64,000 nucleotides of DNA from Favolaschia claudopus (Eukaryota; Basidiomycota; Agaricomycetes; Agaricales; Mycenaceae): contig JAWWNJ010000004.1 of assembly GCA_037176885.1 (NCBI GenBank), positions 1,860,001 through 1,924,000 of the forward strand, written 5' to 3'. A model generated the notes under the pieces. The model saw only the letters and a list, made by a program, of their open reading frames with translations. It ran no database searches and was not told the origin of the DNA. Both the position numbers and the translations under genes were made by a program. This document shows positions 51,125 to 63,105 of the stretch, one piece after another. Every line of letters begins with the position of its first letter. The first letter of the stretch is position 1.

Positions 51125-52672
51125 CTAGACATATTCTAACGTTGAGAACAAGCCATCTTGGGTTGTTAGATAAAGGGAACCAGTGGCCTCGTCAACACAG
51201 ATTGCTTCCAGAATGGAAAGATCGAGGTTTTCCGGAACATTGAGAAGGTGCTGAGAGACCGACTTGTCGACTGGGTGGTAGCGGAGGAGGGTAAGTTTAT
51301 GAGGTTGAGTAGGTAAATCAGTCACGACCGCTAGCCCGTTGTTGCCCAACCAAGCGATATTCACATCCTCCAGTATGCCATCAACTCGGTGCGTAACACA
51401 AGGTGAGTCGAAAGCGAGGGGCGAGGACAGACCGTCGTCCACACTGTGTGTAAGGCTCGTTGGCACGAAAGTGAATGACGTGCAGTTCATATTCTTCTCG
51501 TCGTCCCGTTCTACGCGGACAAACACTGCACATAATCCATAAGACGCGGTGCTTGAAGTCATGGAACAGACTGCAGTGCCAATGACTAGGGGAGGGGGAA
51601 CGATGTCGCAGCTATATTCTCCGGCACTTCTGCAGTAGCCAGAGACAAGATCTTTTCGCGAGACGTGCTGGATTTGTACTGAATAGCCGTCCTCGATAAG
51701 GCTGTAGAGGTGTCCTTTGTAAGTGATGCAGTCCGATAACAAGTCCATCGAAGTAGACATCTGAGAATGAAGCATGGATTATTTGCAAAGAGTGGTTGAG
51801 GAGAACGAACCGAACGAGGGAGCTTCAAGGTGTGATATAGTCGAGGCTCGATGTCGCGCGTTGAGCAGAATGATATGGTGGAATAAGATTGAGCCTCGAC
51901 AAGTTGTATCAACCCAACCACCCCTTCGATTGCAAACAACGATCTCAGGTCGCCTTCGAGCACTGGCGCTTCGAAAACCTCGCTCGTAAAACTTGTGACT
52001 TTCCCAAGTTCATGTGTTATCGTCAACACAGAGGTCTGCAAGGACCTTCAGTGCACAGGGTCAATTGATGAGGTAGCCAGGGTCAAAACGGGGGACGAAC
52101 GAAGCGTTTTGGGCTAAAACACACACACTACAAATGCCAGGGTGTTGCGTAGGAAATAGAAGTTGTATGTAGCCAACTTCTACAGGCGGGAACGGTGAAA
52201 GCTGTGCGAGTTTATAGTTCCAGCAGAAGACCTGCGTTCCCTTTTCGAGAACGAAAACATCAGTTCCCTGTATATTGACAAGGAATTTGGCGGGCTCCGA
52301 GTCCGGAAGAGGGTTCGAGACCATAGCCCGCACAAGTTGAGGTTCCGCTCTCTTCCAATTTAACTGAAGTTTCTGATATGAGGATGCCAGTTGTTTGAGG
52401 GCTTCCAAGGTGAAGCGCGACAGGTCAGCGTCCGGGGAACACGCCAGCGGATATGTTCTTCGCGTTGTCTCCAGCACAGAGATCCAGAAGCTGCGCTGCG
52501 TGGACAACTGGTGAATCGTCGAGCATGTCTGAAATTTATCAGATGCGATCTTCAGTGGTTCACATACCAATTGAAATCTGACCAGGACGAGGGATACTAC
52601 ATCAGGTAGATCCAAACAAGTTACTATTTCTAAGATTATGTCTGACGGGAGCTGAGAGAGACCAAGAGGCAT
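51125..52672 (-). CDS. F-box protein, copy B
   Basis: ATG 52672-52670 opens MPLGLSQLPSDIILEIVTCL (F-box). Following exons: RSFWISVLETTRRTYPLACS, PDADLSRFTLEALKQLASSY, QLNWKRAEPQLVRAMVSNPL, VNIQGTDVFVLEKGTQVFCW, LTITHELGKVTSFTSEVF, KGHLYSLIEDGYSVQIQHVS and a C-terminal block FTFVPTSLTHSVDDGLSSPL to GLFSTLEYV, stop TAG 51127-51125. It is closer to copy C than to A by eye. Probable SCF substrate adaptor; target unknown. Reading frames look intact, so a functional gene is likely. Confidence 0.83.
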
Positions 52673-53218
52673 CCAAGTTACTGCGTCGCTAGCAAGGTGA
52701 AGTCAGAATGTATTCATTCGAGTATGGTGTGGCAATTGGCGAATAGGCCTGACTCGTGGGAGTCGGCGGCGGCTGAATACGGATCAACTACTTCAAGGCA
52801 GCTTGCTCTTGGCTTGCTCGCTAATTTTCGTCCACCTTTACTACAGCTACGGACATTTGAGTCCCTCATATGACATTGTGTGCCTCGCGAACTTGGATCT
52901 TTTCAAGTTCCGATTATGCCGAACACCCTTTCTTCTTGTGAAGCTTCAAGCCTACTATTTGCAGCATACGGTTTTGACGAAGATTATTACAACACTCGCC
53001 AGGGCTTGACCATTGTCGAACGTTGGCATGAGCAAACACTGCGGGGAAGTAACACCGACGCATGGCCACTCGAACGGCAGAAGGGGGAGAGAACATTGCG
53101 ACCCCCATTCCAAAACTGGACCTTGAAGCGAAAGGCGTATGAGCGGGATAGAATGATCAGGAACATGAATCATTGGAGCAAGATGTTCTCGTGGCAAAGT
53201 GATATTGCGGCAATCTGG
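52673..53218. other. Spacer between F-box copies B and C, duplicated flank
   Basis: The last ~60 bases before the copy C stop (about 53160-53218) resemble the ~60 bases before the copy B stop (51066-51124), so the 3' flank was duplicated with the gene. A plus-strand frame at 52880-53239 crosses this flank and has no recognisable motif; I do not accept it as a gene. Confidence 0.5.
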
Positions 53219-54782
53219 CTAGACATATTTCAAGGTTGAGAATACTCCTTCGCTGTGTATTATATAGAGAGAACCGGTAGCCTCGTCAACACATAGCCCG
53301 CTGGCGTCGCGAAGATTGATCTTGTCAGGAACGACGAGATAATGCCGAGAGACGGACTTGGTAGCGGGGTGGTAGCGGAGGAGGATGAGTCTGGGAGAGA
53401 AGTTGATAGAATTGACGACGGCTACGATCTCAAAGCCGCTGTGGTCCAGCCATACAAGATCGTCATTCTCAAGCATGCCATCAACTCGATACGTGATGCA
53501 GGACGAGCCGAAAGTGAGGGGTGAGGACCGGCCGTCGTCCTCGGTATGTGTGAGGCTGGTCGGTAGCCAAGTGAATGAAGTAGTACAGTTTGAACCGACT
53601 TCATCATCCCACTCTAGACGGACGAACACTGCACCTACCCCATAAGCAGCGGTTCCCGGGCTCAGAGAACAAAGCGGATCGCAGATCGGAAAAGGAGAGA
53701 TATCGATGTCGCATGTGTAGTGTCTGACGTTTTCACAGTGGCCAGAGAGAAGGCTGCTTCGAGGAATGTGCTGAATCTGAACTGACTTGCCATCCTCAAT
53801 CAGACTGTAAACATGATCTTGGTAAACGAAGCAATCCGTCAGGTGCATCTCAGAGGACACCTGAGACTAGTCATTGAACTAATTCTATAACGATTGACGC
53901 AAGCGACCTTACCGGAGGTTGATTGCGCATTATATGGGTGGTATATAGCGGCGGATTGCTATCAGCAGAACAGAGTGCTATGGTGGAGTGGGGCTCGGCC
54001 TCTGTGACTGCCATATACCCGAGCACCCCTTGACTCAAGAACAAGAACTTGAAATCGCCTTCGACATCGGGAGGCTGCAAGACTTTGCTCGTGAAGCTCG
54101 TAACTTTCTTAAGTTCATGTGTGATCGTTAGGATATATATTCGCGATGAGCTAGAGAATACGCGACATCAGTTGATAACTGAAGACAGTGAAGAACAGAA
54201 ACGAACTGAGAGCTTGTTTCGGCCAGGATGAGTATAGTACAAAGAGTAGGCGTTTCGATAGGATAACATAGCTCAATGTCGCCGACTTCTATGGCTGGAA
54301 ATGGAAGTGGTTTCGCAATTTCACTGTCCCAGCATAGAATTTGTGTTCCCATCTCAAGAACGAAGACATTGGTGCCGTGCAAATTGACCAGTATCGTCGC
54401 AAGCGCTGGAAGAGGATCCGATGTTATGGGTCGTGCAATTTGAGGGATTCCTCGATTCCAATTGAACTGAAGCCTCTGATACGCGGATGCTAGTTGTTTG
54501 AGATCTTCCAATGTGAAAGACGACAGATCGGCATCCGGGGTGCACGGTAAGGGATATTTCCTTCGTGTTTCCTCCAATATTGAGATCCAGAAGCTGCGAG
54601 CATGCGACAGCCGATAGAGGGCAGAGCACGTCTGGCAGTTAATCGAAACTTTGAAAAAACAATTGAAACGTGGTGGATCTGACAAGACTGACCAGGAGCA
54701 GAAGAATCGGATCGGGTAGGTCCAGAAAAGATACTATTTCCAAGATTATGTCTGCTGGGAGCGCGGGGAGAAGAAGAGGCAT
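53219..54782 (-). CDS. F-box protein, copy C
   Basis: ATG 54782-54780 opens MPLLLPALPADIILEIVSFL; the longer frame upstream begins at GTG only. Exons then give RSFWISILEETRRKYPLPCT, PDADLSSFTLEDLKQLASAY, QFNWNRGIPQIARPITSDPL, VNLHGTNVFVLEMGTQILCW, DHVYSLIEDGKSVQIQHIPR and FTWLPTSLTHTEDDGRSSPL, ending GVFSTLKYV, stop TAG 53221-53219. Same architecture as copies A and B. An apparent in-frame continuation on the N-terminal side of the first intron suggests the donor lies directly after the F-box, as in copy B. Confidence 0.82.
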
Positions 54783-57110
54783 GAAGAAGCTACCTCCAAG
54801 CTTGGGTAGAATAACACCGAATGGCCGACGACTGGCTTCCACTCAGCCTATCCACTGGCAGGTTTCGTTCCAAGAAAACTCGTAGAACTGATGGGCGGAT
54901 CAACTTTTGGTCCGACAAGCGAATTTCCCAGGCCGTTCATCTTTGGTTCATCTTCATTGAACTTGAACACACCCTCCGAGTCACTGAATCAGAAGAGCTT
55001 GCCAGTAGCGACGAGATACTGGTTTCAAGTTGCTCAAGAGTCCTTCATCAGCCAGTTACGCGGATAATGGTCTCCGTCTAAACCGCCACCAGCGGCGCTG
55101 CTGGTACTTACTACAGGCGAAACACAGTCAATACAGAACCAGCCGCAGTATGTGGGGAGCGCCGCAGGGCCGCGTCCGAAGTATAATCGATATCAATATC
55201 AGCTGGAAACAACCGTCACTGTGTTGATTTTAATATCGCAAGACTAACGAATTCGGTGCGCAGTTTCGAGGTACATAAGGTAGGAATATTTGACGGATTG
55301 CGTTTTCAGCCGCAAAATTTTCCAACACCCTCGTCATAGGGCGTTTGATTTAGGATCGCCGAAATTTATTCGGTCTTGCGCCATTCTCAACAGCGAAGGA
55401 CTTCTCTGTTCAAGCGCAGTATGAGATGAGCAAACCCTGCTGGCAGAATCTACTACGAGTAACGCTCCGCCGTCGGGCATTGCCTTCGAAAGTTCTTCTT
55501 GTTCAGGCAAGTCTGCTTCAAAGTCCGAACGCCTGAATCAGCCATGTACGTATCAATTGCAAGGTCCGTTTCCCCCAGGAGACTTGAAGGCGGGCGGAGA
55601 AAAGCGGGCTCCACACAGTAATGAATGTTAGCCTCCACTTGGTACGTGCGTTGACGTAGCTCGCACTGAGACTGCAATGGGCTTTACTTTGGACTTGACC
55701 TGGAATTGTTCATGATTGAGTCTGGACAATTTTCCAGACCAATACGATTCCCATATGCGCGGAGGTGCATATTTTGAATGCTCTTTCTATCCTCGTCTAG
55801 CGGCGTGGTCGTTGATACATGTGGAAAGCCACCGTGGGCATGATTCCTTACGCTCTACCTGTGTCACCAATCATTCACCGCAGTCCCAAGTCTCAGTGGG
55901 GCGCCGTGACCAACAACTTTCATCAACTATGTACAGGGACTTGTAGAAGCGTTGTATCGGAATTTTGAGCGGAGTAAAGCTGATTTAAAACCATAGCTTC
56001 ATTCAAATCAATTGCCTTCTCCAGACGATAAATCCATTGGTTATTCGGGCGGAAACGCGAAATTGAAATATGTGCCTTCGCTTGATTGTCAAGCATAACA
56101 AGCTTGACTTTATTTATTCCGTTCGATGGCTCGTAAGTCCCTGGTTCAATCAATATTCTTCTCCGATATCCGAAGCAGCTCTCACCACTGACACTCCCCG
56201 CAATATTCTGGGCTGGCCTGAAAGGGCTTGTCGGACTTGGATTTTCGGCGTTCAGGTTCGCTTTTCGCGCGGCGTTCGGCATCTCAAGCGATGGTTGAGC
56301 TCCAGCGTCTGAATGCTTCCAAATCCAGGAGGCCAGATATTTTGGTTTTGCGTATGACACCAAGCAGCCAGCAACGGGCGTCTATCCCAACAATATTCGC
56401 TTGAACGATCTCATCTTGGTATTTCCTTTTTGGGCAGACGCCGAATCACGTAATCCTGGCAGTTCACCTCAACTGGTTTCGCAACAGGCTGGCCGCTAAA
56501 GTGCTGTAGGTTGCTCGCGGTCTCTCCGTGCTCTGCGGTACATCCATGGCCAATTGCTGTCTATCTCACCACTGCGGCTCCCCGCTGCGGCTCTCCAATG
56601 ACTCGAAATTCCGCCTGATCTTGCGGAAACCCTTCGCTGCGATGCACTCTCGGCCTCGTGTAGATGCATTGATGCACTAGAATGATCCTCGCGAGATATT
56701 TCCCTAATCTAAGGCGCCGCGGCGCTGCTCTCTTGCCGTAAATCTCGCGTCCGGCGCTCGAATGTTCGGAAGCGCCCAAGGCGCTTATAGCTGTTCTACT
56801 CATTGCTCGAGAATGAGTCAGTTAAATCGGGACATAATCTGGAGGTATACCCTTCCATAGAATGAATTCGTCAATTAATTATCTCACAGCTTGCTTCCCT
56901 TCGAGATCTTGCGGGGAAAACTCTGGACTGAGGTGCATTCACCCATTTGTACACCGCAGCGGAGTCACAACAGGATAGAGACCATACAGCAGCATTACAG
57001 CAGCCGTTTTCTCTTAAAAGGCGTCGAGTCAGAGTCCAAAGTCATCGTCCTCTCCTCTCAGCGAGTTACTTCCAACACTACCTCCAACTCTAACATCTCT
57101 TCGAGTCGGC
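54783..57110. other. Gene-poor region of 2.3 kb
   Basis: Apart from the uncertain frame at 55923-56363, I see no gene here. The part 56530-56820 is rich in short inverted words (for example CTCATTGCTCGAGAATGAG near 56799 and AGGCGCCGCGGCGCT near 56711). The last ~200 bases should be the promoter of the GNAT gene. Confidence 0.4.
55923..56363 (-). pseudogene. Open frame without start, possible gene remnant
   Basis: A 146-codon open frame on minus with protein-like composition (KYLASWIWKHSDAGAQPSLE, RRILIEPGTYEPSNGINKVK, NQWIYRLEKAIDLNEAMVLN) but beginning at TTG, with no ATG or clear upstream exon. No family recognised. It could be the last exon of a degraded or unusually spliced gene. Confidence 0.3.
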
Positions 57111-58127
57111 ATGCCATCGTGGGAACCTTATACCACTACCTACTACAGCGCGTCCTCATTGCCTGACAATGTCTGGGACGCGCTGAAATCCCATCCCCAA
57201 AACTCCAACTGCCTGTTACCTGTTGCCTTAAAATCTCTCCCTCGAGAACAAACTCGCGATGTCGTCCTGAGGCGCGAACAGTGCTGGATTGTCGTCTCGT
57301 CCCTGGGCGTCGTCGATTTTGTTTTATCCGTTACGAATGGCGACATTGGCACATACCCCATTTTCATCTTCACCACACATCCCATCCGTGACCTCACCCG
57401 CGATTTTCTGTTCCCCCGCCTTCAACGTCTCACCGAGGCCTTGCGCGACGCGGTCCCTATTGAGCGCGTATACTCCGTCTTCGCACCCGACGTTGTTTCC
57501 CACATGTTTGCCGAGTTATGGGGTTCGTTGACCGGCGTCCAGTGGTACAAGGACCCTTACTATCACGCGAACCTCACCTACTGCACCAAAAAATCTTTCA
57601 TTAATCGCCAGACCACTTCCTTCCCTGGGCTCGTTTACGAGCTTCGCCCCGCCGTCGAAAGCGACTTGGAGGCCGTCGCCTCTCTGTGCTATCAGTTCGC
57701 GGCCGACTCTGAACCCTTCGTTCTCTCACACGAAGCTGCCATCAAGGAGGCAGCACTCCTCATTCAGAACAAGCAGGTCTGGGTTCACGGCATTCGCCTT
57801 GCAGACGATGTTCACGACGACATTGCTTCGATTGTCGCCTTCACGCGCAACTCCGAGCACGTCGCAACCATTAGCAAAGTTTTCACCAACCCCGCTTGGC
57901 GTCGACGCGGATGCGCTGAGCGTCTTGTTCGGCGCGTCTGCAAACATCTTCTCGCCAACAAGAACAGCGTTGCGCTCTATGTCGCGCACAGCAACCCTGC
58001 CGCCCGACTTGTTTATCACCGTGTCGGATTTTTAGGTCTCACAGATGGGGATGCACCCGTAGAGGGCGTGGACTCGTGGCTGGAGATCGGCTTTGACCAC
58101 AACAAAGTCGAACTTGGCCATTGGTAG
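57111..58127 (+). CDS. GNAT-family N-acetyltransferase, intronless
   Basis: Single-exon gene, 338 residues, ATG 57111 (MPSWEPYTTTYYSASSLPDN). The N-terminal ~165 residues form a separate domain (NCLLPVALKSLPREQTRDVV, DIGTYPIFIFTTHPIRDLTR). The C-terminal GNAT domain starts at YELRPAVESDLEAVASLCYQ and has the acetyl-CoA loop in KVFTNPAWRRRGCAERLVRR (R-x-x-G-x-A) and the closing NPAARLVYHRVGFLG. Substrate unknown; basidiomycete genomes carry several such two-part acetyltransferases. It is one of few intronless genes here. Confidence 0.88.
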   Translation: MPSWEPYTTTYYSASSLPDNVWDALKSHPQNSNCLLPVALKSLPREQTRDVVLRREQCWIVVSSLGVVDFVLSVTNGDIGTYPIFIFTTHPIRDLTRDFLFPRLQRLTEALRDAVPIERVYSVFAPDVVSHMFAELWGSLTGVQWYKDPYYHANLTYCTKKSFINRQTTSFPGLVYELRPAVESDLEAVASLCYQFAADSEPFVLSHEAAIKEAALLIQNKQVWVHGIRLADDVHDDIASIVAFTRNSEHVATISKVFTNPAWRRRGCAERLVRRVCKHLLANKNSVALYVAHSNPAARLVYHRVGFLGLTDGDAPVEGVDSWLEIGFDHNKVELGHW

Positions 58128-58402
58128 ACACCTTAACCGACCCTCATCTTTCTTCTGGATTGGAAATGATTTGGATAGCGTTATTTTCGCGTCTGAAAAA
58201 AAGACACATACCCTGTATTAATTATAATGACCGTCTCCTGTGTAGTTGACTCCTGTAGCCCGTAGAACTTGTTCCTTGCATGAAATACCCCCTTTTCTCA
58301 TCAGTCAAACCGAAGTTGAACTTGAGTTGAACAAAATTTCCCAATTCGAACCTCTTACGTATTAGGTGTGACTGTTACCATACGGCTTTCGTTCAAACCA
58401 CC

Positions 58403-58802
58403 ATGCCGGGTATGCCTCGGCTCTCAATTTTCGATGTCCTCCATCGAGGGGTCGTGAATTCTCTCTTGGGGATATCTGGATGGGCGGTGTGGGTTGGTGT
58501 TTACGGACATCAGGAGAGAAAAGCCGCCCTCATGCAAAGAGCTCAGGGTGCGTAACACATCATGGATGTATCCGGACGGCGTTGACCAACAGCTTCCAAA
58601 TCCGCAGAGGTAAGTCCCGATTTCATATTGTACAATAAATCTCATCTCTCGCCTTGGTAGCGAAAGGCAATTGCGGAGCAGCAGGAACAAGTGCTAAACA
58701 CCGTATTTCTCGGCGGACATTTGACTGACGTCTTTCAAGGAACAACTTGCTTTAGCGCGCGCTGCACAAGGAGCAGTTCCCTCCCAAAAATCCATTCAAT
58801 GA
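58403..58802 (+). CDS. COX14-like small mitochondrial membrane protein, 84 residues, four exons
   Basis: Exons 58403-58547, 58593-58609, 58661-58690 and 58740-58802; all introns are GT-AG, 45-51 bases, and frames close exactly (255 bases, 84 residues plus stop). Product: MPGMPRLSIFDVLHRGVVNS, one membrane segment LLGISGWAVWVGVYG, then a charged helix (HQERKAALMQRAQASKSAER) and a short tail ending KSIQ. The pattern D-x-LHR-x-x-V-x-x-L-x-G before a single helix resembles yeast Cox14, a cytochrome oxidase assembly and translation-feedback factor of the inner membrane. Similarity is judged by eye. Exon 2 is only 17 bases, so automated annotation could easily miss the gene. Confidence 0.72.
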
Positions 58803-60903
58803 TAACTCGGGATTCTCCGTATGTTCTGGAACTCATTCGCATCCACATTGTTTCCCATCCATACCCACAGCTCGGGGCGATGGTAACTCAACAGCCTGAA
58901 CTTAGACTTCGTAACATGCTATTGCGAAACCACTGCTCCGATAATACTGTTACCTGCGGTATCCATCCTTCTCCGCCACCACACAGCACTCATCGGCGGG
59001 ATACAACGACTACGATCCAGTATACTGCGCGTAGGTATTCGTAAAAATGACTCGCGTTATCCACAAGTGTCCACATTTACTCAATGATTTTCCTCGCCTG
59101 AGACGGATCACGGACTTGCGCAGCGAATAGGCAAGGATTGCAATCTGAACAAAACTATGGCGGTGCAACATTCAGAGAACCAACGAGCCGCGTGGTGGCT
59201 CTCAGTTAATGAAATAGACGCCGCAGGAACAAGCGCTCTGGCGATGTAAGTCATTTACGACGAACATGGATCCAACTTGACGACAGTTCCTGGCAGATTC
59301 TGGCGTGCATCTTCTGCGATAAGCTTTGACGTACTGTCATGTTCTGCAGAGAGATACGCGCCCGCGAACTCGAGCCAAACTCTTGGCAGCATTTCGACAC
59401 GGACCAGGGTAAGTGTTCGTCATTTGGGTTTTATTTTTGAGACTGGCAAGAAATCTTCTCCGGTTTGCTTCCATACGTGGTTTGCAAACTGAAATGAACA
59501 ATGGATGAGCATGTTGTTTTCGCGAACTATGGCAAGCGACTTTGAATGGTCCCGCGTTCGCTATAGCAGTTCGAGGCTATCCAGTGCTGTTGCCGCTCTT
59601 TGCTCCAAAGTTCGACACCCTAACAGCAAATTGATTTAAGATGAAGAGGTAAGAATTTTGACCCTCGAACATTTTTGGGCGCCTATTCCGTGGTTCCGTT
59701 GAACGTCAATTGGCGCTTAGCTATTCATGACTCGGAAAAGATTCCCTTCCAACAGACCACCGGACTCTGCTCTCTCCGCGATGCGGTACTTGCAGGCTCC
59801 GGAGTGTCGTCAGGCTCAGAAAAGGTTTCTTTCCAACAGACCACTTAGAACCTGATTCTCCACTGTTCCGAGATGCGGTACAGATTCCGCAGACGGCCAT
59901 TCGCGCAACGCCATACGATTCCTGCTTATTTTTGAAGCCTGTTGAACATACAGCCTTTTACAGTATTATCGCCGCTGTATAGAGATCGTGCGGCGTACCT
60001 CAATGTCTCCTCAAAATCGAATGTGTTCGGGAAGTTCCCAGATCGTACGAGAAGTAAAATACGGTAAGCATCCTGAGCTCTTGGGTCAATCGCGCTCCCA
60101 AATGAAAAATCCCCAGTCTACTCGAATGTCAACGACCGACAGACTGTCGACGAGCATACTACATTCCCCTCGCTGTTGACTTTGTTCAGCGACTCCAATT
60201 TATCGTGTCATCTTCTCAACTCTCCTGTCATCAAGATCATAAATTTCGCGGAATCGGATTCAGAGCAGTCTGAGCAGAGTCCTCCTCGAACACCAAGATC
60301 AATACCAATATAATGGCATCTGACTGGAGCAGAGCTTGCTCCTGCCCGTAGAATCCATTTTCTGGTCCCCTTGCCTTCCTCACGGAAGCATATTCATTCC
60401 ATTTGCTTCCGTGCTTCCGTTTAATTGTCCACTGTCGATCTGTACGTGACACATCGAGCTGGTGAAAACATTTAACAGGACGTGCTGGCAGTCGTAATAA
60501 ATCATTCAGGAGCGACAAATTCAAGACGAAGGATTGAAGGAAATGTCCTGCCTCGCGTCAGATTCCAGAAGACCATTTGATACACATGGGCGGGCACGGG
60601 TTGCGCCAAGAAAATAAAATAAAAATGAAGAAAAAAATGCAAGTTCGCTGAAAAAAAAATAGGTAGGCTCCAAAAATCATAAGCACTGTCATAGGCTACC
60701 ATCTCACGTCGTTCCTGGTCGTCTGCGTAGGCTGTAACGAACGCAACTACTGCCCTTGTTCTTTCTGCCTTGTTCCCTAAATTTGATTTTGATCGGATAA
60801 CGTGATTTTTCCACGATGTCTGGCCGAACAATGAAGTTGGCCTGCCGCCACCTTTGTTTCTTCCCTCCACTATCCACTGGCCGTTATCCGTGTGGCCTTT
60901 ATT
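58803..60903. other. Gene-poor region upstream of PKA
   Basis: About 2.1 kb with no supported gene. An imperfect direct repeat is present at 59747-59789 and 59831-59881 (TTCCAACAGACCAC ... GATGCGGTAC). AT-rich patches near 60600-60660 precede the PKA gene. A long regulatory region or 5' UTR of the kinase is possible. Confidence 0.4.
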
Positions 60904-62321
<1,418 letters not shown>

Positions 62322-63105
62322 CCACGCCCGCATGCCCACCACCACCCCAACCCCCACCGCCACGTTTAAACGCAACGATTATCACACGCTACAAAAGCAC
62401 ACATGTATATGTTCCCGCATCACCAAAAGGGCTTTGGGATATGGCTGGCCCACAGGGAGATAAAGAGTGCCTCACGGATGAATTTTTGTCATTGTTGGAT
62501 AACTTGGATTATACATTGATACGATGTAAACGACACAGCTGCTGCGATGCGGGCGACAGCTGTCACATTTTTTGTTGTTGTACTGGCAAGTCGAATACCC
62601 CTTGCAATGCATTAACCACCGAAACGGATCTCAATATTGGACTCTACGTCTAAATACGCCACGCCGATATTGCTACAATTCTTTGGATGAGTCGATTGAA
62701 TGTGTATCTACTTGCATGATTGGATGTGAGAAATGCTATACTACTGACTACTGTATGCTACTGACTACTAATGCTACGTATATAAAATGGGAGGCGTTGG
62801 ATGGGGTGAGATATGCAAAAAAACACAGGTCGGTACGGGATACTCGATGTATAAGTATGTATGAGCATTCCGTCCGTGAGGTCGTGGGCGGGGCGTGACG
62901 GTAAAGACAGCAAGGACGCGATCAATGAATGACAGGGTGGAAAGCTACACTACGAAAATTTTACTACCTACAAAAGGATCCAGATGCAAGTGACGGAATA
63001 ACAAAGAGGGCTGAACGGAAGCAGAACACGGAGGAGGGGAGAAAAGCTATTGGTACACAGAGAACTGTCGTTAGGCGGACCAGGGTATCGACCTGATCCA
63101 TTCAT
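62322..63105. other. Convergent intergenic region
   Basis: This 784-base gap lies between the PKA stop and the transportin stop, tail to tail. It should hold both 3' UTRs. Small open frames have no recognisable motif. Confidence 0.4.

Noticed and set aside
52880..53239. Plus-strand gene overlapping the 3' end of F-box copy C
   Set aside because: The frame covers the duplicated flank and the antisense of a real exon and shows no family motif.
56120..56170. Possible tRNA T-loop-like sequence (GGTTCAATC)
   Set aside because: No matching acceptor, D or anticodon stems around it.
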